DNA of 64,000 nt from Terriglobus albidus (GTDB taxonomy: Bacteria; Acidobacteriota; Terriglobia; Terriglobales; Acidobacteriaceae), in contig NZ_CP042806.1 of NCBI RefSeq assembly GCF_008000815.1, forward strand, positions 744,001 to 808,000. Reading direction: 5' to 3'. Below are positions 54,157 through 63,332 of the stretch, in pieces. Made by a program: the position numbers and the translations under genes. Under the pieces are notes generated by a model. The model worked only from the letters and a program-made list of their open reading frames with translations. It did no database searches and was not told the DNA's origin. How positions within the stretch are numbered: position 1 is the first letter of the stretch; the number at the start of each line of letters is the position of its first letter.

Positions 54157-56472
54157 ATGCCTAACGAAACGCAAGCCCAGGCCACCCACGTTCCCACTCC
54201 GGCTCGCATTACCCCCGAGCTGCTCAAACTGCACAGCATTACCGCCGACGAATACGCTCGTATTGAGCAGGCGCTCGGCCGTACTCCGTCGCTGACGGAG
54301 CTGGGCATTTATTCGGTGATGTGGAGTGAGCACTGCTCCTATAAGTCATCGCGCGTCCATCTGAAGCGCCTTCCCACGAAGAGCGAGCTGGTCGTCCAGG
54401 GTCCTGGCGAGAACGCCGGCATCATCGACGTCGGCGACGGCTGGGCCTGCGCCTTTAAGATCGAGAGCCACAACCACCCCAGCTACATTGAGCCCTACCA
54501 GGGCGCGGCGACGGGTGTTGGCGGCATTCTGCGCGACATCTTCACCATGGGTGCGCGTCCGCTGGCCGTGATGGACTCGCTCCGCTTCGGTCCGCTGGAC
54601 GACACAACGCTGCCCAAGGAGATCACGCACAAGAACCACGCCGTGGTTGAGGGCGTGGTGCATGGCATTGCCGGTTACGGCAACTGCTTCGGCGTTCCCA
54701 ACCTGGGCGGTGAGACTCGCTTTGAGCCCTGTTACAGTGGCAATCCGCTGGTGAACGCTTTCGCGCTGGGCCTGGTGAAGCGCGACGAGATCTTCTACGC
54801 CAAGGCCACCGGTATTGGAAACCCAGTGATCTATGTCGGCGCCAAGACGGGCCGCGACGGTATCCACGGCGCGACCATGGCCAGCGAGGAGTTTAAGGAA
54901 GGTTCTGAGCAGAAGCGCCCCAATGTGCAGATGGGCGATCCGTTCATGGAGAAGCTGCTTCTTGAGGCCTGCCTTGAGGTCATGCAGATTCCGGGTGCGG
55001 TTGCCGGTATTCAGGACATGGGTGCTGCGGGCCTGACCTGCTCTACCTGCGAGATGGGCGCCCGTGGTGGCGTCGGCCTGGAAGTCGAACTGGACAACGT
55101 GCCCCAGCGCGAGACCGGCATGAACAGCTACGAGATCATGCTGTCGGAGTCGCAGGAGCGCATGCTGCTGGTGGCCAATGAGGGCCGCGAGCAGGAGGTT
55201 CTGGATGTCTTCGCCAAATGGGGTCTGGATGCACGGATCGTCGGTAAGGTGATTGCCCAGAACCGGATGCGCATCTTCCATCACGGTGAGCTGGTCGCCG
55301 ATCTCTCCAATGAGTCATTGACGGATGACGCGCCGCTGTACCACCGCCCTGTGGGCACCTGGGTGCCACCGGTCTCAAAGGAAGCTCCCGAGGGTCTGCT
55401 GGATAAGGCTGTGGACTATACCGCTGCGCTGAAGAAGCTGCTGGCGGCATCGAACATCTGCGACAAGCGCTGGGTCTTTGAGCAGTACGACTCCATGGTG
55501 CAGACCAACACGGTGCAAGGCCCCGGCAATGAGGCCGGCGTGATGCGCATCAAGGGCACCAGCCGCGCGCTTTCGATGGCGCTGGCGGGCAACGGGCGGT
55601 GGTGCTATCTCGATCCGCTGACCGGCGCGAAGCACGCGGTCGCCGAGGCGGCGCGTAAGGTTGCCTGCACCGGAGCGAAGCCGGTTGCCGCGACCAACTG
55701 CCTGAACTTCGGCAATCCGGAGAAGCCCGAGATTATGGCGCAGCTTTCTGCCGCCATCGACGGCATCACCGAGAGCTGCAACGCGCTTGGCACGCCGGTC
55801 ACCGGCGGCAATGTCTCGCTCTACAACGAGACCCGCGGCGTGGGGATCTATCCAACCCCGGTTCTCGGCATTGTGGGCATTCTGGACGACGTCACCAAAG
55901 CGACCCCGGCGCACTTCAGCCAGGCCGGCGACGTGATCGTGTTGATCTCTCCCAACACTGCCAAACCGTCTAACTGGCAGGCAGAGTTCGGATCGAGCGA
56001 GTTCGCCAAGACCATTCTGGGCGATCTGTGGGGTATTCCTCCCGCGATCGACCTAAGCAAGGAAGCAGCGCTGCACCAGATGCTGCAGCTGCTGGCGCGG
56101 AGGAACTTCATCACCTCGGCCTCCGACATCTCGGACGGCGGCCTGGCGGTTGCACTGGCGAAGGCCACCTTCCGTGCGGGTTTGGGCGCGGAGATCAAGA
56201 TCGATACAGACCTCGCAGCGCTGCAAACCCTTTTCAGCGAGCCGGCGAGCACCATTCTGGTGACCTGTTCGCATAAATCCGTAGAAGCCCTGGTGGGCAC
56301 GATCGAGAAGGATGGTACATTGATGGCGCAGCCGATCGGCACAGTGACAGCGGAGGCCACGCTGTCGGTCACGGTAGGCAGTGAGAACGTGATCCGCGCG
56401 GCTGTAGGTGAGTTGAAGCAGGTCTGGTCCCAGGCTCTTGAATCACGCCTGGCGACGGAGGTGCTGGCGTAA
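54157..56472 (+). CDS. purL: Phosphoribosylformylglycinamidine synthase subunit PurL
   Basis: A 771-residue enzyme of the small (B. subtilis-type) PurL class, which makes FGAM with separate PurS and PurQ subunits. Signatures: [89 protein letters not shown]. The ATG at 54157 gives the family N-terminus. Its TAA overlaps the purF ATG by one base, so the two are translationally coupled. PurS and PurQ are not seen in this window. Confidence 0.97.
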   Translation: MPNETQAQATHVPTPARITPELLKLHSITADEYARIEQALGRTPSLTELGIYSVMWSEHCSYKSSRVHLKRLPTKSELVVQGPGENAGIIDVGDGWACAFKIESHNHPSYIEPYQGAATGVGGILRDIFTMGARPLAVMDSLRFGPLDDTTLPKEITHKNHAVVEGVVHGIAGYGNCFGVPNLGGETRFEPCYSGNPLVNAFALGLVKRDEIFYAKATGIGNPVIYVGAKTGRDGIHGATMASEEFKEGSEQKRPNVQMGDPFMEKLLLEACLEVMQIPGAVAGIQDMGAAGLTCSTCEMGARGGVGLEVELDNVPQRETGMNSYEIMLSESQERMLLVANEGREQEVLDVFAKWGLDARIVGKVIAQNRMRIFHHGELVADLSNESLTDDAPLYHRPVGTWVPPVSKEAPEGLLDKAVDYTAALKKLLAASNICDKRWVFEQYDSMVQTNTVQGPGNEAGVMRIKGTSRALSMALAGNGRWCYLDPLTGAKHAVAEAARKVACTGAKPVAATNCLNFGNPEKPEIMAQLSAAIDGITESCNALGTPVTGGNVSLYNETRGVGIYPTPVLGIVGILDDVTKATPAHFSQAGDVIVLISPNTAKPSNWQAEFGSSEFAKTILGDLWGIPPAIDLSKEAALHQMLQLLARRNFITSASDISDGGLAVALAKATFRAGLGAEIKIDTDLAALQTLFSEPASTILVTCSHKSVEALVGTIEKDGTLMAQPIGTVTAEATLSVTVGSENVIRAAVGELKQVWSQALESRLATEVLA

Positions 56473-57941
56473 TGAATCACGTGCAGCCGGACGAGATCGA
56501 ACTCGACGCCACTCCCTTTGACAAGCTGCGCGAAGAGTGCGGCGTGATGGCGGTGTACGGCCACCCTGAGGCCGCCCGTATGACCTACTGGGGCCTGTAC
56601 TCGCTGCAGCACCGCGGACAGGAGTCGGGCGGTATCGCCACTTCGAACGGCGAAGACATCATTGACGTCAAAGGCATGGGTCTGGTCTCGGAGATCTTCA
56701 CCGACGACGTCCTGCAGAAGCTTCCCGGGCAGATGGCCATCGGCCACACCCGCTACTCCACGACCGGCGACTCGGCGCTGCTGAACGCGCAGCCGATTCG
56801 GGTGGAGTCGACCAAGGGCCTGATCGCGATTGCGCACAACGGCAACCTGGTAAACCTGGGTACCGCCAAGGAGCGCCTGGAGCGCGATGGAGCGGTCTTC
56901 CAGACCACCAGCGATACCGAGATCATTGTGCAGTTGATCGCGCACTCCGCAGAGACGACGCTGGTCGATTGCATCGCCGACTCGCTCTCGCAGGTCGACG
57001 GCGCTTTCTCCATCGTGATGATGACGCGCAACCGCATCTTCGCTGCGCGCGATCCTCGCGGCTTCCGGCCGCTGTGCATGGGACGTATCCCGGGCGTCGA
57101 CGGCAAGCCGGACACCTTCGTCTTCGCCTCGGAGACCTGTGCCCTCGACCTGCTGCATGCGAAGTACGAGCGCGATGTGCAGCCGGGCGAGCTGGTCATG
57201 GTCTCGGAAGACGGCGTCACCTCGCGCTACTTCAACACCACCACCAAGCAGGCAAGCTGCATCTTTGAGCACGTTTACTTCGCCCGGCCTGATTCGAAGG
57301 TCTTCGGCCGTTGGGTGCAGAAGAGCCGTGAAGAAATGGGCCGTCAGCTCGCGCGCGAGTCGGCTGTCGAAGCCGACCTGGTGGTTCCGGTTCCGGATTC
57401 CGGCGTGACCGCCGCCATCGGCTACTCCGCCGAATCAGGGATTCCGTTCAACTTCGGTCTGATTCGCAACCACTACGTGGGCCGCACCTTCATTGAGCCG
57501 ACACAGCGGGTGCGTGACTTCGGTGTGCGCATGAAGTTGAATCCGTCGCGGGCGTTGCTGGAAGGCAAACGCATCATCCTGATTGATGATTCGATCATTC
57601 GCGGAACGACGAGCCGTAAGATCGTGCGTATGTGTCGCGCTGCCGGAGCCAAGGAGGTGCACATGCGCATCTCCTGTCCGCCGACGATTTCGCCTTGTTT
57701 CTACGGTGTCGATACACCCAGCACCAAGGAGCTGATCGCCGCCAATAACACCATCGAAGAGATCCGTCAGTTCATCGAGGCTGACTCACTTGCGTATCTG
57801 TCGCTTGGTGGGGTGTTGAAGGCTTGTGGGGCGTATGAGCCGCATGGCAACAGCTTCTGCACCGCGTGCTATACGGGGAACTATCCGACGCAATGGGTGG
57901 ATGTGGATGAGATTCTGCCGGCGGTGGCGGTGAAAGTTTAG
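56472..57941 (+). CDS. purF: Amidophosphoribosyltransferase
   Basis: A 489-residue enzyme for the first step of purine synthesis. The short propeptide ends at the catalytic Cys in EECGVMAVYG. The glutaminase domain (GHTRYSTTG, LIAIAHNGNLVN, FAARDPRGFRPL) precedes the PRPP site IILIDDSIIRGTTSRK. Cys in FIFEH-like CIFEHVYFARPDS, RISCPPTISPC and FCTACYTG match the oxygen-labile 4Fe-4S type found in B. subtilis. It is coupled to purL and followed by a terminator. Confidence 0.97.
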   Translation: MNHVQPDEIELDATPFDKLREECGVMAVYGHPEAARMTYWGLYSLQHRGQESGGIATSNGEDIIDVKGMGLVSEIFTDDVLQKLPGQMAIGHTRYSTTGDSALLNAQPIRVESTKGLIAIAHNGNLVNLGTAKERLERDGAVFQTTSDTEIIVQLIAHSAETTLVDCIADSLSQVDGAFSIVMMTRNRIFAARDPRGFRPLCMGRIPGVDGKPDTFVFASETCALDLLHAKYERDVQPGELVMVSEDGVTSRYFNTTTKQASCIFEHVYFARPDSKVFGRWVQKSREEMGRQLARESAVEADLVVPVPDSGVTAAIGYSAESGIPFNFGLIRNHYVGRTFIEPTQRVRDFGVRMKLNPSRALLEGKRIILIDDSIIRGTTSRKIVRMCRAAGAKEVHMRISCPPTISPCFYGVDTPSTKELIAANNTIEEIRQFIEADSLAYLSLGGVLKACGAYEPHGNSFCTACYTGNYPTQWVDVDEILPAVAVKV

Positions 57942-57966
57942 GACATACTTGTCCCTATTAGTTCAG

Positions 57967-57996
57967 GGGATCGCGCAATGCGCGATCCCTTTCTTA
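57967..57996 (+). terminator. Intrinsic terminator of purLF
   Basis: GGGATCGCGC/GCGCGATCCC is a perfect 10-bp stem with loop AAT, followed by TTTCTTATT, 25 bases after the purF stop. Confidence 0.88.
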
Positions 57997-58075
57997 TTCC
58001 AGCAACATCGTGACGAAGTGTTTGGACTTGTGTTGTTCCAGGATTCCGGGAGAACCGTTTCTGTCTTGGAGACAG

Positions 58076-58147
58076 ACCCTCAGCGGCCGAAGCCGCTTTC
58101 CTTTTTCACCCTATTGCGGGACGGGTGGAGACGTCCTGTAAGCAAGG
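58076..58147. repeat. Dispersed palindromic repeat, GGCCGAAGCC type
   Basis: CCTCAGCGGCCGAAGCCGC followed at 58115 by GCGGGACGGGTGGAGACGTCC and GTAAGCAAGG; it matches the other members (8092, 43492) at their edges but with a damaged second palindrome. Confidence 0.55.
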
Positions 58148-58224
58148 CATTCGCACTACGCGCGAACAGGGTGGAATGCGCTCGCTACTAATCGAATTTG
58201 TCGAGACCGTATGAAGCACGGCTG

Positions 58225-58692
58225 TTACTTCTTCGGGCGGGCGGCTACGACCATGACTTCGATCAAGCCTGTGGGGACTACCAGGCGGCTGACCTGGACT
58301 GTAGCGCGGACGGGTTTGTTGGGTTGTTCTTTCGTGCCGAAGCGTGACTGGTAGGCGCGGTTCATGCCGTCCAGGTCCATGACGCCGGTCTTTGGATCGG
58401 GTGCGAGGAAGACCTGCATCTGCACAATATCACCGAGGCCGAGGCCCTGTTCCTTGAGCACCTTCTCGATGTTGCGGAAGGCGCCGAGCGTCTGCTGCTC
58501 TGTGTTCTGGTGAAAGACCGGAGGTGTCCCCGGCTCATCCGGAGTTCCCATCACGCCGCAGACATACAGCATGTCGCCAACCCAGATTGCCGGCTCGATC
58601 TTTACATCCGGAGCGCCGAGGCGCTTGACCACCACACCCTGCTGGGCGAAGACGGTGCCGGAGAGCAGGAGCGCGGCGATGGCTCGTTTCAT
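58225..58692 (-). CDS. Exported RidA-family protein
   Basis: A 155-residue YjgF/YER057c/UK114 protein preceded by a signal peptide (MKRAIAALLLSGTVFAQ). It has NIEKVLKEQGLGLGDIVQMQVFL and PVRATVQVSRLVVPTGLIEVMVVA; the carboxylate-binding Arg in PVRATV (Arg105 of E. coli RidA) is kept, so imine/enamine deaminase activity is possible. Cytoplasmic RidA removes reactive enamines; a secreted form beside a purine gene is unusual. Its start overlaps the stop of the DinB-like gene as ATGA, making it the last gene of a purD-DinB-RidA unit. Confidence 0.85.
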   Translation of the reverse strand: MKRAIAALLLSGTVFAQQGVVVKRLGAPDVKIEPAIWVGDMLYVCGVMGTPDEPGTPPVFHQNTEQQTLGAFRNIEKVLKEQGLGLGDIVQMQVFLAPDPKTGVMDLDGMNRAYQSRFGTKEQPNKPVRATVQVSRLVVPTGLIEVMVVAARPKK

Positions 58693-59186
58693 ACGCGCCT
58701 CGCGGCCACGAAGAGATAGTCCAGAGGGAACTTCATGGTGATTTCGTGCTGACGCAGCAGGGTTGTGATCTGCGCGTAGTGGCGGATGGCGTGGGTCAGA
58801 GCGTGGAAGAAGACCGCCTTGCGCGTTGCCACCATCGCGCCCAGCGAGCGGGTCACGAACTCTATCTCTTCGTCCCAGTTCACGCTGCTGTCGGCCAGGA
58901 CCTTCCGGTATAGCTCCATGGCGCGGTCGTGAGTCGCATAGACCTCGGCTACGGTGCCGTAGGGAATCGTGTCGTACTCGGTTGCCGGCTCGCCGGCAAG
59001 ACGCTCTGCGTAGCGCAGCTCGACGGCGACGATGTGCTGCAGCAGGCCGCCGAGCGTGCTCGTCTTCGCGATGTCGCAGGGAAACGCCAGTGCTTCAGGG
59101 TGTTGTTCTAACAGCCCACGGAGGCGGTCTGAGGTTTGGGTGTGCCACAGCAACATCTCGTCGGCGGAGAGAACAGGTGCGCTCAT
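58689..59186 (-). CDS. DinB-family protein in the purD operon
   Basis: A 165-residue four-helix-bundle protein of the DinB/YfiT type: LGGLLQHIVAVELRYAERLAGE holds the first His, FFHALTHAIRHYAQI the His pair. Its ATG directly follows the TAA of purD, and its stop overlaps the RidA start, so translation of the three is linked. The substrate is unknown; the family includes thiol transferases and other metal-dependent hydrolases. Confidence 0.82.
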   Translation of the reverse strand: MSAPVLSADEMLLWHTQTSDRLRGLLEQHPEALAFPCDIAKTSTLGGLLQHIVAVELRYAERLAGEPATEYDTIPYGTVAEVYATHDRAMELYRKVLADSSVNWDEEIEFVTRSLGAMVATRKAVFFHALTHAIRHYAQITTLLRQHEITMKFPLDYLFVAARRV

Positions 59187-60467
59187 TTATTTACCTTCCT
59201 TTGCCAGGGCCCGGTGGCCGATATCGCGGCGATAGAACATGCCTTCGAACTCGATGCTCTCCAGGCGGCCGTAGATCATCGCCAGTGCCGTCTTCAGGTC
59301 ATCTGCAGCGGCGGAGACGGCCAGCACGCGCCCTCCGGCGGTGCGGAATTCCCCGTCCACGAGCGAGGTTCCGGCGTGGAAGACCTGCACCGCGCCGATA
59401 TCGCTGGTTGGCGTGAGGCCGTCGATCTTCAAGCCGGAACGATAGCTGCCGGGATAGCCTCCGCTGGCTGCGATGACGCATGCGCTGGCGCCCGGCTTGA
59501 GCCGGACGGCGACTTCGTTCGCGCGTCCGTCGATGGCCGCATCGAAGAGGTCAAAGAGATCGCTCTCGAGGCGAAGCACGATGGCCTCGGTCTCCGGATC
59601 TCCCCAGCGTGTGTTGAACTCCAGCACCATGGGACCGCGTGCAGTCATCATCAGACCGCAGAACAGGATGCCGGTGAAGGGCGTGCCCTCCTGCGCCATG
59701 CCGTCGACAACATTCTGGGTGACGTGCGTGGTGAGCCAGTCCACCATGGTCGGCTCCAGCAGCGCGTCGGTGCAGTATGCGCCCATGCCGCCGGTATTCA
59801 GCCCAGTATCACCTTCGCCGACTCGCTTGTGATCCTGCGCCGCGGCGATGGGAATCGCGTGGCTGCCGTCGCATAAAGCGAAGAAGCTTACCTCTTCGCC
59901 TTCGAGGAACTCTTCCAACACAAGGCGGGTATCGCTTGAGCCGAGCAGCGAACCGGAGAAGATGCCTGCGGCAACCTCTTCCGCTTCGGCTTTGGTCTGA
60001 CAGATGACTACGCCCTTACCGGCGGCCAGGCCGTCGGCCTTCACCACCAGGGGCGTATGGAAGATGGGCAGCGACTTCCGCACCTCTTCCAGCGAGGTGC
60101 ATACGGCGTAGTGCGCCGTGGGAATGCGGCGGCGCTGCATGAATTCTTTGGCGAAGGCCTTGCTGCTCTCCAGTTGGGCGGCGGCCTGTGTCGGACCGAA
60201 GACACGGAGACCGCGCTGCTGCATGGCATCGACGATGCCGGCGGCCAGGGGAACCTCGGGGCCGATGACGGTCATCCCGGGCTGTTCCTGCTCGACGATG
60301 GCGAGCATCGAGGCGACGTCTTTCACGTCGACCGGCAGGCAGCGCGCAATTGCGGCGATGCCTCCATTGCCGGGAGCGCAGACAACTTCACTTACTTTGG
60401 AACTCTGCTGCAACGACCAGACGAGAGCATGTTCGCGTCCGCCACCACCGATTACCAAAACCTTCAT
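59187..60467 (-). CDS. purD: Phosphoribosylamine-glycine ligase
   Basis: A 426-residue ATP-grasp ligase that joins glycine to the unstable 5-phosphoribosylamine made by PurF. Signatures: VLVIGGGGREHALVW, GPEVPLAAGIVDAM, VVKADGLAAGKGVVIC, LEEFLEGEEVSFFALCDG, GDTGLNTGGMGAYC, VLEFNTRWGDPETEA. The ATG at 60467 gives the normal start; codons upstream are not conserved. Convergent with purLF across the RidA gene; its product chain thus shares the region with the enzyme that supplies its substrate. Confidence 0.96.
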   Translation of the reverse strand: MKVLVIGGGGREHALVWSLQQSSKVSEVVCAPGNGGIAAIARCLPVDVKDVASMLAIVEQEQPGMTVIGPEVPLAAGIVDAMQQRGLRVFGPTQAAAQLESSKAFAKEFMQRRRIPTAHYAVCTSLEEVRKSLPIFHTPLVVKADGLAAGKGVVICQTKAEAEEVAAGIFSGSLLGSSDTRLVLEEFLEGEEVSFFALCDGSHAIPIAAAQDHKRVGEGDTGLNTGGMGAYCTDALLEPTMVDWLTTHVTQNVVDGMAQEGTPFTGILFCGLMMTARGPMVLEFNTRWGDPETEAIVLRLESDLFDLFDAAIDGRANEVAVRLKPGASACVIAASGGYPGSYRSGLKIDGLTPTSDIGAVQVFHAGTSLVDGEFRTAGGRVLAVSAAADDLKTALAMIYGRLESIEFEGMFYRRDIGHRALAKEGK

Positions 60468-60529
60468 ATGCTTCGAGCCTAGCAAACTCGACGAGGTACG
60501 GGTTGGGTGGATAGCCATGGGCGGCACGA

Positions 60530-60706
60530 AGCGGGTCCTTCGCTTTGCTCAGGATGACAAACTAAAGGCGGTTCGCGCGAAGCTTCACCCCAGCCAGCGA
60601 AGCTGGCCGGGAACCCCGGAGCGCGAATACCCAGGTCCCTATGGGGACCCGGGGCACCCGATGTATGGGCAGCCTGGATTATTCAATTCTTCAATCATTC
60701 CATCCG
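60530..60706. repeat. Repeat-filled spacer: REP half, palindromic block, octamer array
   Basis: 60530-60562 is one REP half (GCGGGTCCTTCGC.. CAGGATGAC). 60595-60668 is a palindromic block (CAGCCAGCGAAGCTGG, CCAGGTCCCTATGGGGACC, GGGGCACCC), the inverse of 18171-18236. 60677-60702 is an octamer array (TATTCAAT, TCTTCAAT, CATTCCAT) that reads ATTGAATA after the stop of the minus-strand rsmI gene. Confidence 0.75.
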
Positions 60707-60711
60707 CCGCT

Positions 60712-61578
60712 TTAGCGGCGAGTCTTTTCGCGTTGCCACTGGCGGTAGACTTCGCTCTTGCCCAGGTTGCGGTCGCGGGCTACCTGCTTGAGGGCGTCTT
60801 TTTCGGAGAGCCCCTGTTTCATAAGCGCATCGACAGTCGACGCGATGGAAGCGGGCGCTGCCTGCGCGGCCTCTTCCGCGGGAGGCTCGCCGCTGAGCAG
60901 GAGGACGAACTCTCCGCGAATTGAGTCACGGGCTTTGAGTATGTCCAGTATCTCGGAGACTGGACCGCGCAGATGTTCTTCGTGCAGCTTCGTCACCTCG
61001 CGCGCCAGCGCTACCGGATGCTGCGCTCCAAAGACTGCCGCCACGTCTTCCAGCGTTTCGACGATGCGGTGCGGGGCTTCGTAGAAGATGTGCGTTGTGC
61101 CGTCCAGTACGAGCGACTCCAACTGGGTTCTGCGCTGGCCTGATTTGGGCGGCAGGAATCCGTGGAAGGTGAAGCTTTCTGTCGACAGACCGCTGGCAAT
61201 GAGTGCGGAGATCGCCGCGTTCGCTCCTGGAATCGGATAGACGGGTATGCCTGCGGCGATGGCTGCCGCAACCACCTCGACGCCTGGATCGGCGATGCCG
61301 GGTGTGCCGGCGTCGGAGACGATGGCGATGCGCTGCCCGGCCTGCAGCGCTATCACCAACTCATCACTGCGCGAGCGCTCGTTGTGCTGGTGATAGCTGA
61401 TGGTCGGCTTCTGAATCTGGTAGTGATTCAGAAGCTTCTGCGTCTGCCGTGTGTCTTCGCAGGCGATGCGGTCGACCGACTGCAAGACACGCAGAGCGCG
61501 CAGGGTAATGTCTTCCAGATTGCCGATCGGCGTTGCGACAAGATACAAACCCGGCGCCAGCGGCGCAGGCTCACTCAC
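60712..61578 (-). CDS. rsmI: 16S rRNA (cytidine1402-2'-O)-methyltransferase
   Basis: A 288-residue SAM-dependent tetrapyrrole-methylase-fold enzyme that modifies C1402 of 16S rRNA. Signatures: GLYLVATPIGNLEDITLRAL, ACEDTRQTQKLL, VSDAGTPGIADPG, PIPGANAAISALIASGL, HGFLPPKSG, FYEAPHRIVETLEDV, REVTKLHEEHLRG. A GTG start overlaps the stop codon of the upstream site-2-protease-like gene (GTGA), so translation is coupled. Confidence 0.96.
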   Translation of the reverse strand: MSEPAPLAPGLYLVATPIGNLEDITLRALRVLQSVDRIACEDTRQTQKLLNHYQIQKPTISYHQHNERSRSDELVIALQAGQRIAIVSDAGTPGIADPGVEVVAAAIAAGIPVYPIPGANAAISALIASGLSTESFTFHGFLPPKSGQRRTQLESLVLDGTTHIFYEAPHRIVETLEDVAAVFGAQHPVALAREVTKLHEEHLRGPVSEILDILKARDSIRGEFVLLLSGEPPAEEAAQAAPASIASTVDALMKQGLSEKDALKQVARDRNLGKSEVYRQWQREKTRR

Positions 61579-62714
61579 GACTGCTGCTCCTCAAAGTTGC
61601 GCATGCGGCGCTTGAGGGCAAGCAGGCTCATCGACTGGTTCAGGTTCTGTGGCGTGATGATGCCCACGATCCGTTCGCCGTCGAGTACAGGAACGAGCTG
61701 TGCCTGGGCACGTGGTCCCATCATGCGGCGCAGGGTCTGCACCAGCGAGTCGCCGGACTGCGCCGTATGGAAGGCGCGCGACATGATCGCCTGCACATAG
61801 CCGTTGCCCTCGGACTGCAGCGCCTCCAGGATGCTCTGCCGGCTGATAACGCCCACCAGGTTATTGCCGCGGGTCACGGGGAAGACATCCTGCATGGAGT
61901 GGATCGACTTCTCCAGTGCATCTTCCAGCGTGTCGGAGGCGGAAAGGGTGGCGAACTCTGTCAGCATGACATCGCGCATCACCACCGTATCGACCGAGCT
62001 CTGCAACATGAGGCCGTGGTCTTCCATCTGTGCGCCGATCAACACAAAGGCGCCGATCAGCAGAAGCCACATGTTGAAGGTGACGATACCGGCGATGATC
62101 ATCACCAGCGCGATCATCTGGCCGAAGCCCACGGCGGCGCGGGTTCCGCCGGCCAGTCCACGAGAGCGCGAGAATTCGCCGCGCAGCACGCGGCCCGCAT
62201 CGAGCGGCCACGCCGGCAGCAGATTGATGGCGCCCAGCAGGAGCTGGATCCAGAAGGCGGCGCGCAGGAGGTGGAAGGGCGTGATCCAGGGGCGGCTCAA
62301 CATGTCTACATCGGGGGTGGCTGCGAAGATCAGCAGACCGATCATGCCGCCAAACAGGAAGCTGGTGATCGGACCGACGATGGCGATCTTGCGCTGGATG
62401 GCGCCTTCGTTGGCGCGCTCCATCGAGTCGGCGGTAGCGAACTGGATCAGGCCGCCGGTCGGTAGCAATTGAATAGAGCGCAGTTCCAGGTTGAACCACG
62501 AGCAAGCCAGCAGCCGTGCGATCTCACGTACCACCACGGCGAAGACGAGGATCAGCCAGAGGGCCACGCCGCGCATGCCGTTGTGGTTGGACATCGAAGC
62601 CCAGCTCACCGAGAGCGCGAGCAGCAGCACGAAGAAGGTGTGCATACGTATCTCTACGCCGAACCAACGGCCGAGCGGGATGGACCAGGAGCGCATGAGG
62701 TTTATTGTAGTCAC
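61575..62714 (-). CDS. Site-2-protease-like membrane protein with CBS pair, catalytic motif lost
   Basis: A 379-residue membrane protein on the M50 plan: N-terminal membrane segments, a metalloprotease helix, INLLPAWPLDAGRVLRGE as the third-ligand region, and two CBS domains (about 245-365: MLTEFATLSASDTLEDALEK, VGVISRQSIL, VPVLDGERIVGIITPQNL). The zinc motif HExxH reads REIAR (CGT GAG ATC GCA CGG), so both zinc His are Arg and only the Glu remains. The Asp ligand of the second site is kept. It is therefore probably a pseudoprotease, perhaps a CBS-regulated sensor or chaperone. It is translationally coupled to rsmI and divergent from rsmD by 3 bases. Confidence 0.85.
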   Translation of the reverse strand: MTTINLMRSWSIPLGRWFGVEIRMHTFFVLLLALSVSWASMSNHNGMRGVALWLILVFAVVVREIARLLACSWFNLELRSIQLLPTGGLIQFATADSMERANEGAIQRKIAIVGPITSFLFGGMIGLLIFAATPDVDMLSRPWITPFHLLRAAFWIQLLLGAINLLPAWPLDAGRVLRGEFSRSRGLAGGTRAAVGFGQMIALVMIIAGIVTFNMWLLLIGAFVLIGAQMEDHGLMLQSSVDTVVMRDVMLTEFATLSASDTLEDALEKSIHSMQDVFPVTRGNNLVGVISRQSILEALQSEGNGYVQAIMSRAFHTAQSGDSLVQTLRRMMGPRAQAQLVPVLDGERIVGIITPQNLNQSMSLLALKRRMRNFEEQQS

Positions 62715-62717
62715 GGG

Positions 62718-63293
62718 ATGAGGATCATCGGTGGGAAGTGGAGATCGAGGCAGATTGCGGCGCCAAAAAGCGAGGCAACCAGGCCGACCAGCGACCGTCT
62801 GCGCGAGACGCTCTTTAACGTGCTGGGGCAGGACTGTACCGGCTTGCGTGTGCTGGACTTATACGCCGGTTCGGGCGCTGTGGGCCTGGAGGCGCTGAGC
62901 CGGGGAGCACGCCGCGTCTGGTTTGCGGAGAAATCTTCGCCCGCCCTGGCCACGCTGCGGGCCAATCTGCGGACGCTGGGAGCCGAGGGAGCCGTAGTCG
63001 ATAACAGTGGTGTTTCAACCCTTCTCTCCAAACTCGCCAAAGAAAAGACGGCGATCGACCTGATCTTCCTCGACCCTCCATGGGATATGGCGCAGGAGTA
63101 TGAGCGCACCCTTGCCTTCCTGGGCTCGCATGAAGAGCTGCTGAACGACGGAGCCCGCGTGGTCGCCGAGCATCGCAACAAAGTGGAGCTTCCCGAGCGC
63201 GTCGGCAACCTGGAACGCACGCGTGTGCTCAAACAAGGGGACGCCTCCCTGAGCTTTTATCAGTGGAATGATGAAGGCGACAGAATAAGCTGA
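62718..63293 (+). CDS. rsmD: 16S rRNA (guanine966-N2)-methyltransferase
   Basis: A 191-residue SAM methyltransferase for 16S rRNA G966. MRIIGGKWRSRQI, RPTSDRLRETLFNVL, the SAM loop VLDLYAGSGAVGLEALSRGA, and the catalytic motif FLDPPWD (NPPY-type) are present. ATG at 62718; a longer frame upstream is antisense to the membrane protein gene. The start is 3 bases from that of the divergent gene, so the two promoters must lie inside the other's coding region or be shared. Confidence 0.94.
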   Translation: MRIIGGKWRSRQIAAPKSEATRPTSDRLRETLFNVLGQDCTGLRVLDLYAGSGAVGLEALSRGARRVWFAEKSSPALATLRANLRTLGAEGAVVDNSGVSTLLSKLAKEKTAIDLIFLDPPWDMAQEYERTLAFLGSHEELLNDGARVVAEHRNKVELPERVGNLERTRVLKQGDASLSFYQWNDEGDRIS

Positions 63294-63301
63294 CGCTTCA
63301 A

Positions 63302-63325
63302 TTCTCCCATCATTCCGTTATTCAA
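63302..63325 (+). repeat. Octamer array between rsmD and maf
   Basis: TTCAAT, TCTCCCAT, CATTCCGT and TATTCAAT in 8-base register, starting nine bases after the rsmD stop and ending seven bases before the maf start. Confidence 0.7.
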
Positions 63326-63332
63326 TAGACAT

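Noticed and set aside
55848-57272. 474-residue reading frame antisense to the purL-purF junction
   Set aside because: Spans two genuine coupled genes on the other strand and shows no family motif.
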